This document shows, piece by piece, positions 21,301-29,488 of a stretch of DNA of 64,000 bases; position 1 is the stretch's first letter, and each line of letters starts with the position of its first letter. The notes below the pieces were generated by a model. The model was not told the DNA's origin, searched no databases, and worked only from the letters and a program-made list of their open reading frames with translations. Where the stretch lies: contig CAUYUJ010015502.1 of assembly GCA_963575745.1 (NCBI GenBank), positions 180,523 through 244,522 of the forward strand. Direction: 5' to 3'. Origin of the DNA: Prorocentrum cordatum. Its lineage: Eukaryota > Sar > Dinophyceae > Prorocentrales > Prorocentraceae. The position numbers were made by a program, and so were the translations under genes.

Positions 21301-23796
21301 GGCTTCCGACGCGGTAGATCTAATACGAGACCAGAGTCGGGCCATGTGTGGAAGCATGCCAAGGACTCGGTCGCCTCCCGCCTTCTTGGCGGCGAGAGCT
21401 GCAATGGTGCCTGAAATTTGTAGTGGCCAGATGCCAGCTTGCTCCACTGAGTTGAGAATATCTGCATAGGCTTCGACGGCAGGTTCTGGCAATCGATGGA
21501 GGTCGCGAGGTCCTAGGGCATCAACTCCATGTGCTTTCCTAGGTGGCATGCGGCCGTGGATGCGGTGTACTTGCTCTGTTGTGATGGGCTCGAGAGGTTG
21601 AAGAACGGCTGCTGCCTTGGCCTTTGTCAGGGCCTGGAGGATGTCGTCGGAGGTCTCGGTGGCATGCCAGACTTGCTGCCATTGTTGCTTCTTGTTGTCC
21701 ATGATGACGGTGGGGTCGGCGATGGTCAGGTTGGACGTGTAGGCCTCGATGTGACGTACAGGTGCAGGCTTAACATGGGCGTGTAATACTCCAGGACGGT
21801 GCTTCCATTGCTGGGCGAGCCAAGCCCCGTAGGCCCTCTTGGACTTGGCGAGGGCGGCCGAGAGGGCTCTGGAGGCCCAGGTAGCGGTAATAGCGACCAG
21901 GTCGTCGGTGTCATCCTTGTCCAGGTGCGGGGCCCAGACGAGTGCGAACCAGCGGAAGATGGCATCCTCATCCTTCTCGAACTGGAGGTCATGCATGTGG
22001 CTGTTGAAGTGGTCGGCGCGCTGCTGGATGATGATGGCCTGCTGCTCCATAAGCGCTGTATGCTTAGGCTTGTCGAAAAGGGCGGCGTAGCGCTTGATGA
22101 GGGTGAGCGTAATGGCCCACCATTCCGCATGTGGATCATGTACGTGCACGCGGCCTGGAGCAGCCGCTGTCTTCTTCCAAGATAGCTGGTAGCCCTGAGC
22201 ACGGCCAGTGTATGCTGCGGCTTCCTTCGGGTCGATCTGGTGGTGGCTGATCATGGTGTTCTCGAGTGCCGAGACCCATTTGGCGTACTTGAGGTTGAGG
22301 AGGTCGGCGTCGTGCTCCCAGTGTCGGTACACGAAGTGCGCGTGCGGCTGCTTGCAAGGTGTGGGTAACGCCTCCTGCCATTGCTTTTGCCACAAGTCCA
22401 GCGGGATGGCGTAGGAGATAGGATCCAGCGCTGCGGGCTCGACCTGTGGCTGAAGCTGTGCTGCTGCTTGTTGAAGTTCAGGAGGTAGATCGCGAAGACG
22501 AGCTGCTCGAGCTTCAGCTGCTTTACGTTTCTTAATGGCGGTCTTGCTGTTGGGGTCTGGTGGTATCCTGGGCCTGTCCACTGTGGGGAAGGCCTTGGGG
22601 GCATCGATAGACTGATACCACCAAGGATCTGCACTGCCTGCTCGAACTTCGAGGCCAACGTGGGTGGCCCACGGTACAGTGGGGCACTGGCGCATGGAAA
22701 TGGTGTGCTCGATGCCGGTCTTGACCAGTGCGAAATCTAGCGTGAGCCCCTGGCCCTTGTCGCAGGTGGCTGATCCAGGTGCTCGCACAATGGTAGCATT
22801 CCATTTGGCCAGCCACTCTGTCGCTGCAAGCTGCTCGGGTGTCATATTCCAGTCCGCCAAAATGATCCAAGGGTCTGTCAGCATGGTAACGAAGGCTCCC
22901 AGCGAGAGCAGCTTGTCGTGCACAGCACCCTCGATCTGCCTGTGGGGTTCCAGATACGCAGCAATAACAACCAGATTGCCAGAGCGTCTGTGCCAAACCA
23001 TGGGCGTGAAGCCGAGGAAGGGGTCAGGCCTGCGCTGAGAAATGGCAAGATCTCGGAGATGGTTGAACGAGGTGGCCTGGACATGGTACCTGGATAGGAT
23101 GATCTCGCCACCCGTGTTGCCGCCGTCCGATCTTCTGGTAGGGGTGGCCGTAGTCGATGATATTCTCCAACCATCCGCTGCAATCTTGTCGTAGATGAGC
23201 GGCGCTTTTTCAGGCGAGATGCGCGTTTCGACTAGGGCTACCATCTGATATTGCTTGCCTGGGCCTGCCAACCATTTCTCAGACTGTGGTCCCCATTGTG
23301 TGATGTTGGAGAGAAACAGGGAGTGGTCAGACTGCGGGAACTTCGTAGGGCCTTTCTCCTGGTTGGCAGGTGTAGGATAGGCTCTCACACTGCTGCTGGG
23401 CTTCGATGGCCCCAACACTACAGGACTGTCGACAGCTTTCGCCATCTCATCACCCCCTACCAAGGACTGCGTCTTGGGCGGAGCGGCATCAGGGTTTGCC
23501 TTTGGCGGAGGCTCCCCTGGTCTCCGTACCACATGAACGTCGACAGCTTGTGCCGTCTCATGGCTCCCTACCGAGGACCGCGTCTCGGGCGGAGCGGCAT
23601 CAGGGTCAGACCGAGCATCACGCTGTGGCTGTCCTGGGCCCCACACCACGGGGCGGTCGACGGTCTGGGCCGTCTCATCGCCCCCTACCGAGGACAGCGT
23701 CTCGGGCGGGGCGGTAGCGTACTGCTCGGACTCGGTGTAATCGAAGTGGGCGTCCAACTCGGCCAGCTCGTCGAACGGGTCGAGGACTGCGTCCAT
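18391..23796 (-). CDS. Retrotransposon ORF2: endonuclease, reverse transcriptase, RNase H
   Basis: Taken from the ATG at 23796 it is 1801 residues. Residues about 180-385 form an exonuclease-endonuclease-phosphatase nuclease: VETRIS with Glu190, ILADWNMT with Asp315 and Asn317, and HVGLEV with His379 where related nucleases have an SDH-type end. Residues about 730-1040 are the reverse transcriptase: LLLDIQKFYDNI (Asp877, motif A), KGIIASSPHGTTLA (motif B) and FVDDTVL (Asp969, Asp970) in place of the usual YADD. About 1317-1337 is a zinc finger of the CxxC...HxxxxxC type after the RT (CDRCCARVPETLFHRMWQC). RNase H follows with FGDGSG (Asp1419), PRGELYAF (Glu1471), VTDHLA (Asp1491) and NQQADELAG (Asp1566). 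The C terminus has further Cys/His pairs (CSSCH; CVKCGHTATH). All catalytic residues are present, so the copy may be active. The frame is also open for 486 codons upstream, but that stretch is the ORF1 shadow. Confidence 0.95.
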   Translation of the reverse strand: MDAVLDPFDELAELDAHFDYTESEQYATAPPETLSSVGGDETAQTVDRPVVWGPGQPQRDARSDPDAAPPETRSSVGSHETAQAVDVHVVRRPGEPPPKANPDAAPPKTQSLVGGDEMAKAVDSPVVLGPSKPSSSVRAYPTPANQEKGPTKFPQSDHSLFLSNITQWGPQSEKWLAGPGKQYQMVALVETRISPEKAPLIYDKIAADGWRISSTTATPTRRSDGGNTGGEIILSRYHVQATSFNHLRDLAISQRRPDPFLGFTPMVWHRRSGNLVVIAAYLEPHRQIEGAVHDKLLSLGAFVTMLTDPWIILADWNMTPEQLAATEWLAKWNATIVRAPGSATCDKGQGLTLDFALVKTGIEHTISMRQCPTVPWATHVGLEVRAGSADPWWYQSIDAPKAFPTVDRPRIPPDPNSKTAIKKRKAAEARAARLRDLPPELQQAAAQLQPQVEPAALDPISYAIPLDLWQKQWQEALPTPCKQPHAHFVYRHWEHDADLLNLKYAKWVSALENTMISHHQIDPKEAAAYTGRAQGYQLSWKKTAAAPGRVHVHDPHAEWWAITLTLIKRYAALFDKPKHTALMEQQAIIIQQRADHFNSHMHDLQFEKDEDAIFRWFALVWAPHLDKDDTDDLVAITATWASRALSAALAKSKRAYGAWLAQQWKHRPGVLHAHVKPAPVRHIEAYTSNLTIADPTVIMDNKKQQWQQVWHATETSDDILQALTKAKAAAVLQPLEPITTEQVHRIHGRMPPRKAHGVDALGPRDLHRLPEPAVEAYADILNSVEQAGIWPLQISGTIAALAAKKAGGDRVLGMLPHMARLWSRIRSTASEAWTQGLDDFWTTATKGSSALQAALHRALLDETASALGIQSATLLLDIQKFYDNIKLANLIMVGLNSGFPPIILLLEVQLYLAPRFLRSRQWVSMPIFASKGIIASSPHGTTLARLILLPILRHAQAQAELAQMWTFVDDTVLRVEGVLRALQKHPPRAARTLCDGLKEFELPISDKTVLIGSTPKVRHLLAKKMRQYDIPVTATSTAVDLGVDAAAATRRVQAKARKRQKSATARFRKIHRLRSTAQQARISAGLWRTGALPEGVFGHQVHGLARRALLRWRRQAAIAATGAAAGRCLTSLLGATFDGVDPGVSLRIEFLEAWLRHWMRHPNTHARIIRAWPRIKTTLLAAGPKLWCEVKGPTGAAIATLLEASWEPTSATTWRRTKDGYIEEWNLPSADDPDLLDADIHTVLQDLSEDLHRLLWRQASTHIHGDALAGGADMVTIRIEQRRFLANGDFSDWALNNTIISGGQWTRDRLHNAGYQIDRNCDRCCARVPETLFHRMWQCDANVGPEFEASDKLLSRALAGADADPALWLRGLPSSALTTPSFEPLTGRDGWEFVGEVREGLPTWEGARNGEGELFIFGDGSGGAYSDDVRRRRVGSGLAALRWDPPSASWALHSGLLAPLPGPRQTVPRGELYAFCLALETCHQDFTYVTDHLALQRGWQNGRCLRPGSLKGKNTNGDLWLRIRHLVQDRPRGALSVTVLWTPSHADPLTLHGFQKFLALGNQQADELAGDAAHKSATLALPPVPRTDEYDAIAAIVRQRARLILRSFGKNAEPRGLWPERQPTQEAAPRSQLQTAIADSQHKFVRCVDKWRCSSCHIIVDACQIIPAAATECVPPSPLPEFAACGEVLWSRGPRVISGKAIHPSHVLAAIPKWQMFFCVKCGHTATHQVKNLQYPCPLTHQVGERRALGPTGKGLENLSRIRRGLHPSRSGPSKSVLAAMHESAAEAAIASLAAPSGASE
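23390..23715 (-). repeat. Three ~37-residue repeats in the ORF2 N-terminus
   Basis: Three tandem units begin APPETLSSVGGDETAQTVD, APPETRSSVGSHETAQAVD and APPKTQSLVGGDEMAKAVD, each followed by a VV-x-GP or VV-x-RPG segment. They sit before the endonuclease and look like a linker that grew by internal duplication. Their presence as protein-level repeats supports this frame being translated upstream of the nuclease. Confidence 0.85.
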
Positions 23797-23886
23797 TGTG
23801 TTGATGATCGCTGGGTTGTCGTAAAGCGTGGTCTCTGACGGTAGGCGTCCCGTCTCACCATTCCGTCCAGGGATGTGTTGTAGTCG

Positions 23887-23893
23887 GCTAAAG
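23887..23893 (-). promoter_or_regulatory. Candidate +1 ribosomal frameshift site CTT-TAG-C
   Basis: ORF1 ends ...CCT CTT TAG; shifting the CTT codon one base forward to TTT puts the ribosome in the ORF2 frame (AGC CGA CTA ...), which is open to 18391. The slippery pattern is the same type as the CUU-stop site of bacterial release-factor-2 genes. Alternatives are termination and reinitiation at the ATG at 23796, 91 bases downstream. This is an inference from sequence. Confidence 0.45.
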
Positions 23894-25114
23894 AGGCTGC
23901 TGCGGCCCAGCGGCGGCGGCCGCGGTGGGCTTGCGCATCTGGCTGAGCATCTTCTGAGCCTTGTCTTCGAGGTCGGGGTCCTTGTTGAGTGCAGGTACAG
24001 GCTGGGTGACATAGCCGCCGTCAGTAGCAGCGCCAGCAGCAGGCGCAGGAGGCCCGTCGCTTGGCGCCGTCGGCGGTGAGGGCGCCGCGCCTTCAGCGTC
24101 AGCTGCGGCTGCCGCTGGGGGTTCGCCTGCTGCGGCCGCTGCGGCAGGCGGTGCACCACCGCCCGCTCTGGCGTGCCCGTCCTCGTCGGCGCGCTGCCGC
24201 TTGGAGGCGAAGCGCGTGCGCATGGTGCTGGCCTCTGCTCGGAGCTGGCTGATGTGGCTGGCGGTGTTGCCGAAGAGCTCGGTGACCTTGGCCTTGAGCT
24301 CCGTGGCGAAGCGCTGTTGCAGGGATTCCCAGGCCTGGCGGTCGTTGTCGTCGACGTCGAGGCCTTGGAGGTCGAACGCCGCACCCGCTTCGATGGAGAT
24401 GTCGCCGTCCTCCAGGAGGCTGGTGAGGTTGAAGGTCGGGGTCTGCTGCGTCTGCATGGGAGTGGCTGTGCCGCCTTTGCGGGCGGCTTGGAGGGCGTCG
24501 AGCGCCGCCTGGGCCTCCGCTTGTGCTTCAGCCAACTTGTAGGCGGCCTCCTCCGACGCCTGCTTGCGCTCAGTGTACCAGTTGAGCGCCTTCTGCTCGC
24601 TCTCCAGCAGCCTCTCGAGGTTGTTCTTGCAGCGGCGCTCCGTAGCCTGGGCGCGGCTGTAGATCTCGTTGAGGTCGGCAGGCTTCTGCGGCTGGGGCGG
24701 CGGGATCTGCGACTTGATGCCGTCGATGGCCGCCTTGTCGATGTGAGGAGCGACTGCCTGGAGCTCCGCCAGGATGTCTTCGGCGGAGCGGGCCTTGGGG
24801 GTGTCGTTCTTGCTGGCCCACCAGTCTTCGTTTTGGTCCTTGCCGTTGCCCTTACCACGGCGGCGGCGGGACTTGGGCCAGGATGACCACGGCTCCCAAC
24901 CTCCCTCGGCGTTGGTCGGCTGGGTGTTCTTGGCCTCGGCCTGGACAGCGGCAGAGACGCGGGCCGCCCAAGCACCTTGCACTGGAGGAGGAACGTCAGT
25001 CCACGGCGCCAAGGCTTTGCCACACCAGTGGCACGCCTGCTTGCTCTTCCAGTTCCAGGCGTACGAGCAGGAGTAGCACTTGATGTAACCATTGCGCTGC
25101 TGCTGAGGTGCCAT
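23888..25114 (-). CDS. Retrotransposon ORF1: zinc-knuckle and coiled-coil protein
   Basis: This 408-residue protein is the presumed RNA-binding partner of the retrotransposon polyprotein. The start context TCGTCCATGG is favourable, and it is the first ATG that opens a protein-like frame after the spliced leader; an ATG directly after the leader (25254) opens the ORF2 frame instead. Residues about 12-33 contain C-x2-C...C-x2-C (CYSC ... CHWC), a zinc ribbon or knuckle. A basic SRRRRGKGNGK patch lies near residue 82. Residues about 135-215 are rich in Ala, Glu, Lys and Gln (for example YKLAEAQAEAQAALDALQAA) and look like a coiled coil. The C-terminal third is Ala/Pro-rich. It ends at CTT TAG, inside the open ORF2 frame. 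The family function in ribonucleoprotein assembly is inferred from position. Confidence 0.85.
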   Translation of the reverse strand: MAPQQQRNGYIKCYSCSYAWNWKSKQACHWCGKALAPWTDVPPPVQGAWAARVSAAVQAEAKNTQPTNAEGGWEPWSSWPKSRRRRGKGNGKDQNEDWWASKNDTPKARSAEDILAELQAVAPHIDKAAIDGIKSQIPPPQPQKPADLNEIYSRAQATERRCKNNLERLLESEQKALNWYTERKQASEEAAYKLAEAQAEAQAALDALQAARKGGTATPMQTQQTPTFNLTSLLEDGDISIEAGAAFDLQGLDVDDNDRQAWESLQQRFATELKAKVTELFGNTASHISQLRAEASTMRTRFASKRQRADEDGHARAGGGAPPAAAAAAGEPPAAAAADAEGAAPSPPTAPSDGPPAPAAGAATDGGYVTQPVPALNKDPDLEDKAQKMLSQMRKPTAAAAAGPQQPL

Positions 25115-25254
25115 GGACGAGCTGAAGAACCGAGAGTGCTCACCTGCGGGCAGCAGGAGGCACGGGGAGCGTTGAACAAAACTGTCGGGCTAGGAAGCCC
25201 TGGCACTGGCCGCGGACTAGCGGTATCCACGTGTTCCCCTGCGGAACAATGCAT

Positions 25255-25276
25255 CTTGAGCCAAAATGGCTACGGA
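25255..25276 (-). other. Dinoflagellate spliced-leader sequence in genomic DNA
   Basis: Reading the minus strand from 25276, the sequence is T then CCGTAGCCATTTTGGCTCAA then G, a perfect match to the 22-nt dinoflagellate spliced leader, whose first base is variable. The spliced leader is normally added to mRNA in trans, so a genomic copy at the exact 5' end of the retrotransposon marks reverse transcription of a trans-spliced transcript. No conserved spliced-leader-gene body follows, so this is not an SL RNA gene. Confidence 0.95.
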
Positions 25277-25277
25277 A

Positions 25278-25310
25278 GAGGAGGAGGAGGAGGAGGAGGA
25301 GGAGGAGCAG
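25278..25310 (+). repeat. (GGA)n tract abutting the spliced-leader imprint
   Basis: AGAGGAGGAGG directly follows the 5' end of the retrotransposon. It is the same class of repeat as the opposite flank at 18241-18256. Confidence 0.9.
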
Positions 25311-25384
25311 GCTGTTGATGGTGCGAGCCTCGTAGAGTGTCAAGCAGTGGCGAAGCGCCCCGGCTCGCCCATGGCCCCCCCAAC

Positions 25385-25560
25385 CAATGTTCGAGGAACC
25401 TTTTGTGGTTCCCACGAAGGGTTCTTAGAACAGTTCTGGCGGGGAGTCTGTCTCGTTTTAGCACATCGGGTTGATGTTCTAAGAACGTTGTTTTTGTTCT
25501 TAGAACATGTGTGGGGTCTAAGAACATTTCGTTGTAGGATTATAGGAATGCCGGGATGGT
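25385..25560. repeat. GTTCTTAGAAC-type palindrome array, second copy
   Basis: Blocks GGTTCTTAGAACAG, GATGTTCTAAGAACG, TTGTTCTTAGAACATGTGTG and TCTAAGAACATTTCG recur, ending in AGGAATGCCGGGATGGTCGG. Order and spacing resemble 10195-10505. Confidence 0.75.
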
Positions 25561-26385
25561 CGGTCCCTGCTCAATCGTAGAATGGGGGCGCCCATCAAGA
25601 AACCATCTGAGTTTCGTCAGGGTGCCCCTGGTTTCTTTTCCCCTCGCGCTGCGCGGTGACTTCCCGCAGCCGTTGAAGGAGCTGCTGCGTTCAGGGTGCT
25701 CCAGGTGTCCCCTTCAGGTGCACCTCGCGCACGGGTTCTCAGGGTTGGGTTTCTTCCGAGAATTTCTTCCGGCCGCGCCCACACTGTAGATTGCCCCACC
25801 GGTCGTTTAATGCTGATCGCACCACATTGCTTGCACCACATGTATTTTCTTTATTTAGAAAGTATGAGGATGTACCACTTTGCTGGTCCAACCTGCTGCA
25901 GCCTTGCTCGCCAGCAAGAATTTCGAGCATCAGGACAGTACCGAAGCTGGAAGGTTCTCACGTGTCAGGCCCTGGGAGGCGAAATTCATTCGACAGTTCA
26001 CCAGCGCTCTGGGCCCATCGTTCATTATAGACATGAACTCATATCATCCCAGCCACGCCCCTTTCTCGCCCCCCCCGCCCCCCACCCCTGTCAAACACTA
26101 TTACAAACAATGTGTATCAACAATAGTTTATATGTTTCCAGATCCCCTTGCAACACATGTGACAAAATCCTCGCGCGCGACGTCGCGCGCGCATGCCGAA
26201 ATTGCTCAAGTTCCGTAAGTGCCTGATGGAGTTTAAGATCTAGGTTCCAGAAGACATACCAACCAAAACAAGCACGGTGCAACCTGAGCCTTCAACCAAC
26301 AAAATTGCCGCGCGCTCTTGCGAATGCTCTTGGCAATCAGTGGCTTGTTTTCGAAAGTTGCATCACATGCAATCGAGCGGGCTCG
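25561..26385. other. No gene seen
   Basis: Nothing recognisable. Composition turns AT-richer from about 25800, and alternating CGCGCG words begin near 26170. Confidence 0.4.
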
Positions 26386-27250
26386 CGCGCGCATGTCGAA
26401 ATCATTCGAACGGTTTTGCACGCTTGCTTGGGGGCACGACCCTTCGCAAAGAACACCATGCGGGCCACTCGCGCTCGTCGGCCGCGCGCGCACGTCGAAA
26501 TCTGGGTAGAAACTCATCGTCATTCGCATGACCACCATCGGTCGCGTGTCATTGGCCTTGACGATGTCCTCGTCACCATCGTCACCAGCATCGATAGTAT
26601 CAGAATCGTGTCTGCTTCCGTCGACGTCATCATGATACCAAGCCCGCCCGAACCACGGACACGCACGCGAGTTCCCGTGCGCCAGCGCGGCCTGCGAGAC
26701 GCGATGGGCAGTCCCCAGCGGTCAGCGCCACCGCGGCCGCGCCGGCTGTGCCAAACTAGCTGGCTACTGTGCGCCTGCGCATGCGCGCGCCAGCGCTGCC
26801 GCAGAGATGCGCCAGCCAGCGCCAAGCAATCATCGCAATCGCCGCCCCGCATGGGTGGGCTTTGCAACCCGAGTTGCGGGTGGGTTGGCGGGTTGGATGA
26901 TTGGGGGAAAAGCGGAGTTGACGATTCAGCGCTCTTCAAAACTACTGCACCACAACAGCTCTCTGTTCTAAAAGAATATTGGGAGCTACCGCCCCCCCCC
27001 CCGCCCGGATTTAACCGCCCCTTCGTCGTGCAACTTTCGTATGAATCTATCCCGTCGCCCATCCTGAAAATGAAGCATTCCATCCCAGCCAGGCCGGTAT
27101 CGACACCGCCCCCCTCATATTTAATGCAAAAAACACGATGCGCGCAGGCGTTTAACAAACAAGCTCCATTTTCAAGGATCCCGTTCCGAAAATGGGGGCG
27201 AAGTGCGCACGCGCGCGTCGTCGCGCTCGTGCGCCGCAATCTGTCAAACA
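26386..27250 (+). repeat. Diverged segmental duplication, copy A
   Basis: Blocks CATGTCGAAATCATTCGAAC, CCAGCGGTCAGCGCCACCGC followed by GGCCGCGCCGG, CTAGCTGGC, GCAGAGATGC and CAATCATCGCAATCGCCG occur here and, in the same order, at 27710-28500. The best-conserved part is 26711-26935 against 28038-28245. CGCGCGCATG words are common throughout. No coding frame is conserved between the copies. Confidence 0.8.
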
Positions 27251-27709
27251 CCATGGGTTTCGGAAGGGCTTCAAAATCGAGCGTCCCGAAAACATGTTTT
27301 GTAATAATAGAAAACCATTGCTTCGCAACAAGAATGTTCAAAAGAAGCTGGCGTTCGCGCGTTTGCAAATTCTTCAAAAAGAACCATGGTGTTTCAACAT
27401 CTTCCTAATACCAAACGGGCCTTTCGCGCGTGCGTGTCGAGCTCGCCCGAACGCGCTTGCGCGCGCTGTGTCGCAATAATCACTTGCGAACAATGTAACG
27501 AAGCGCACATGTGCGCGTCGTCGCGCGCGCATGCCGAAATCCTTCAACAACAATTGGTTTCACAGGGGGTCAAACTCGAGCGCCTCGAGCGTATACAAAA
27601 TAATGCGTGACTTTGCAACAGCAGCTGTCAGACAAAGCCTGCGCGCCGTTGCGGGTTGTTAAGACAACCGTACGTTGTTTTCAACATTGTCTTCACATTC
27701 TGCCAAGCG
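27251..27709. other. No gene seen; CGCGCGCATGCCGAAAT words
   Basis: Spacer between the two copies of a duplication. The word TCGCGCGCGCATGCCGAAAT at about 27520 recurs at 26183 and, as variants, at 26386 and 27436, so the spacer is built from the same old repeat. Confidence 0.5.
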
Positions 27710-28500
27710 GGCCTCTCGCGCCGCATGTCGAACTCATCCGAACGCCCTTGCGCGCCTGCTGAGGTGGGCACAATCCGCGTCAAAGCATATCACGCAGGCC
27801 ACTGGCGCGCGGCACGTCGAGCTCCTTCCAAAACCTTCATCACCCACGCGAGGACATCGTCATCGCTATCAGCGGGCGTGGTCAACATCGGTGCCGTTGT
27901 TGGCCTTGCCGTCGTCATCGCCACCGTCGTCACCTTCATCGCTACTCTCATCACCGTGTCTACCGTTGTCGGCGTCGCCATGATACTGCGCCCGCCCAGG
28001 TCACCGACTCGCATTGAAGCACCTGTTGGGAAGTGCCCAGCGGTCAGCGCCACCGCGGCCGCGCCGGTCGCGCCGCACTAGCTGGCCGCTGCGCGCGCGA
28101 GCATGCGCGGGCTAGCGAGGCCGCAGAGATGCACCAGCCAACGCCAAGCACTCATCGCAATCGCCGTCGCATGGGATTTGTAAACCAAGTTGCGGGCGGG
28201 CGGGTAGGATGATTGCGCGAGCAATGGAGTTGACAACTCGCTGCGAACACTGGCGAGTCGCAGCACATAGTTTTTTCCCTGTGCAAGTAAATTAGGCTTT
28301 ACTGCCCCCCCCCGCTGTATCCCCCCTCCCTGGGGTAGTACGATTTACGAATGACCCTGCCCTGTCGTTAATTTCGCATTCGAATTCCTATGATCCCGTC
28401 CAAACCCCTTATTGCCTCCCTCGCCCTTGCCAAAATAATACTATGCGCGCAGTCGTTGTTGTCAAGATCATCCGTACCCGCGAATCCCTTGCACGACATT
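27710..28500 (+). repeat. Diverged segmental duplication, copy B
   Basis: Partner of 26386-27250. Shared blocks include GCAGGCCACT-GCGC, CGTCGTCACCTTCATCGCTA-like, CATGATACTGCGCCCGCCC, CCAGCGGTCAGCGCCACCGC and TGCGGGCGGGCGGGTAGGAT. Indels and substitutions are frequent. Confidence 0.8.
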
Positions 28501-28974
28501 CGACCAAAATTCATACGAGCGCGGCGTCGGGCGCGCATACCGGAATTGTTTAAACAATCGTTCGATGCGGGGACCCCATATGTGCATACCATATGACTGT
28601 CACGCTTCGCCGAGGAATTCTGACTGCATACGGGTGTGAAAGCGAATCCGCCTAGACGACAGGCGCGGCAATGACGATGACGACAGCGACGAGTTCAGCG
28701 ACATCCTCCTCCTCCTCGTGTTTCTCCTCCTTCTCATCCTCTGGACATGTTTCAGGATACGCGGGGAAAACACAAGTGGAAGAGGGAGGGGGAGTTCCTC
28801 TCACCGTTCTCCCTGCGGCGATATCAAGCAAGCGCGCATGGCGTTGCCACGCCATCTCTTTGGCGTGCCACTCGCGGCTGCTGCTAGCATATGGGGCGCC
28901 AGGGCCCCACGCTGGCCACACGGCGGCAACAAATTGCACGCGAGCCTCTTCTGAGGGGCAGCGGTTCGGCGTGT
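28501..28974. other. No gene seen; short CCT tract
   Basis: A CTCCTCCTCC tract lies at about 28705-28745. Nothing else recognised. Confidence 0.4.
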
Positions 28975-29395
28975 GAGCGGACCTGGGAGCGATCGAGCGT
29001 GAGTGTGAGCGAGTCTGGACACAATCAGCGTGAGTGCGAGCGGGTCAGAGTGGGCTTGAGTGCGAACGAGTCTAAACGCGAGGGGGCTTGAGTGCGAGTG
29101 AGTATGAGTGTGGGTGGGTGTGAGATTGAGTGTGCGAAATCAAAACTCGAATATGGGTGAGCCTGCGTGCGAGGCAGTCTGAGTATAAGTGAGCCTGCAT
29201 GCTGGTGGATCTGAGTACGAATGAGCCTGACTGTGAGTTAGTGAGTTGGTCTTGGCGTAGGTGAGCTTGAGTTCGAACGAGTTTGAGCATGAGCGAGCAA
29301 GTCCGTGCGAGTCTGACTTCGGTCGAAGCTGAAACTAAGCGAGCCTCAATGTGACATGTGAGTCTGAGCGAGGAAAACGTCATGATGAGTAAGTC
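28975..29395 (+). repeat. Degenerate GAGTGTGAGCGAGTCTGA repeat
   Basis: Words GAGTGTGAGCGAG, TGAGCCTG-GTGCGAG and GTCTGAGTA recur every 12-30 bases for about 420 bases. A diverged, purine/TG-rich satellite. Confidence 0.8.
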
Positions 29396-29488
29396 CGGTG
29401 CGAATGACGTCCGAGCGGAGATCAAAAAACGAGGTGACTGAGTAGTAAATGGGTGAGTGGGGAGCACACAAGTCCAAAGAAAATCTTG

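Larger units (their letters stand above)
18256..25276 (-). mobile_element. LINE-type non-LTR retrotransposon carrying a spliced-leader imprint
   Basis: The element reads on the minus strand. From its 5' end it has the 22-nt dinoflagellate spliced-leader sequence (25276-25255), a 5' UTR of about 140 nt, ORF1 (25114-23888), ORF2 (23796-18391, or from about 23889 by frameshift) and a 3' UTR of about 135 nt. Both long frames are uninterrupted, which suggests recent insertion. Both flanks are GGA microsatellite (18241-18256 and 25278-25310), so it either inserted into such a tract or ends in one; the exact 3' boundary is uncertain by about 20 bases. No LTRs and no poly(A) tail were seen. The domain order EEP nuclease, RT, zinc finger, RNase H places it among RNase-H-bearing LINE clades. 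Confidence 0.93.

Noticed and set aside
24173-24886. 237-codon plus-strand frame across ORF1
   Set aside because: It is the antisense shadow of the minus-strand ORF1, with Leu/Val/Arg-rich content and no domain.
23797-25254. 486 extra codons at the front of the ORF2 frame, starting MHCSAGEH right after the spliced leader
   Set aside because: The stretch reads as Arg/Ser/Pro/Thr low complexity, while the alternative frame gives a coherent zinc-knuckle and coiled-coil ORF1. The open frame is a by-product of GC-rich codon use in ORF1. Only the part after about 23889 is accepted as protein.
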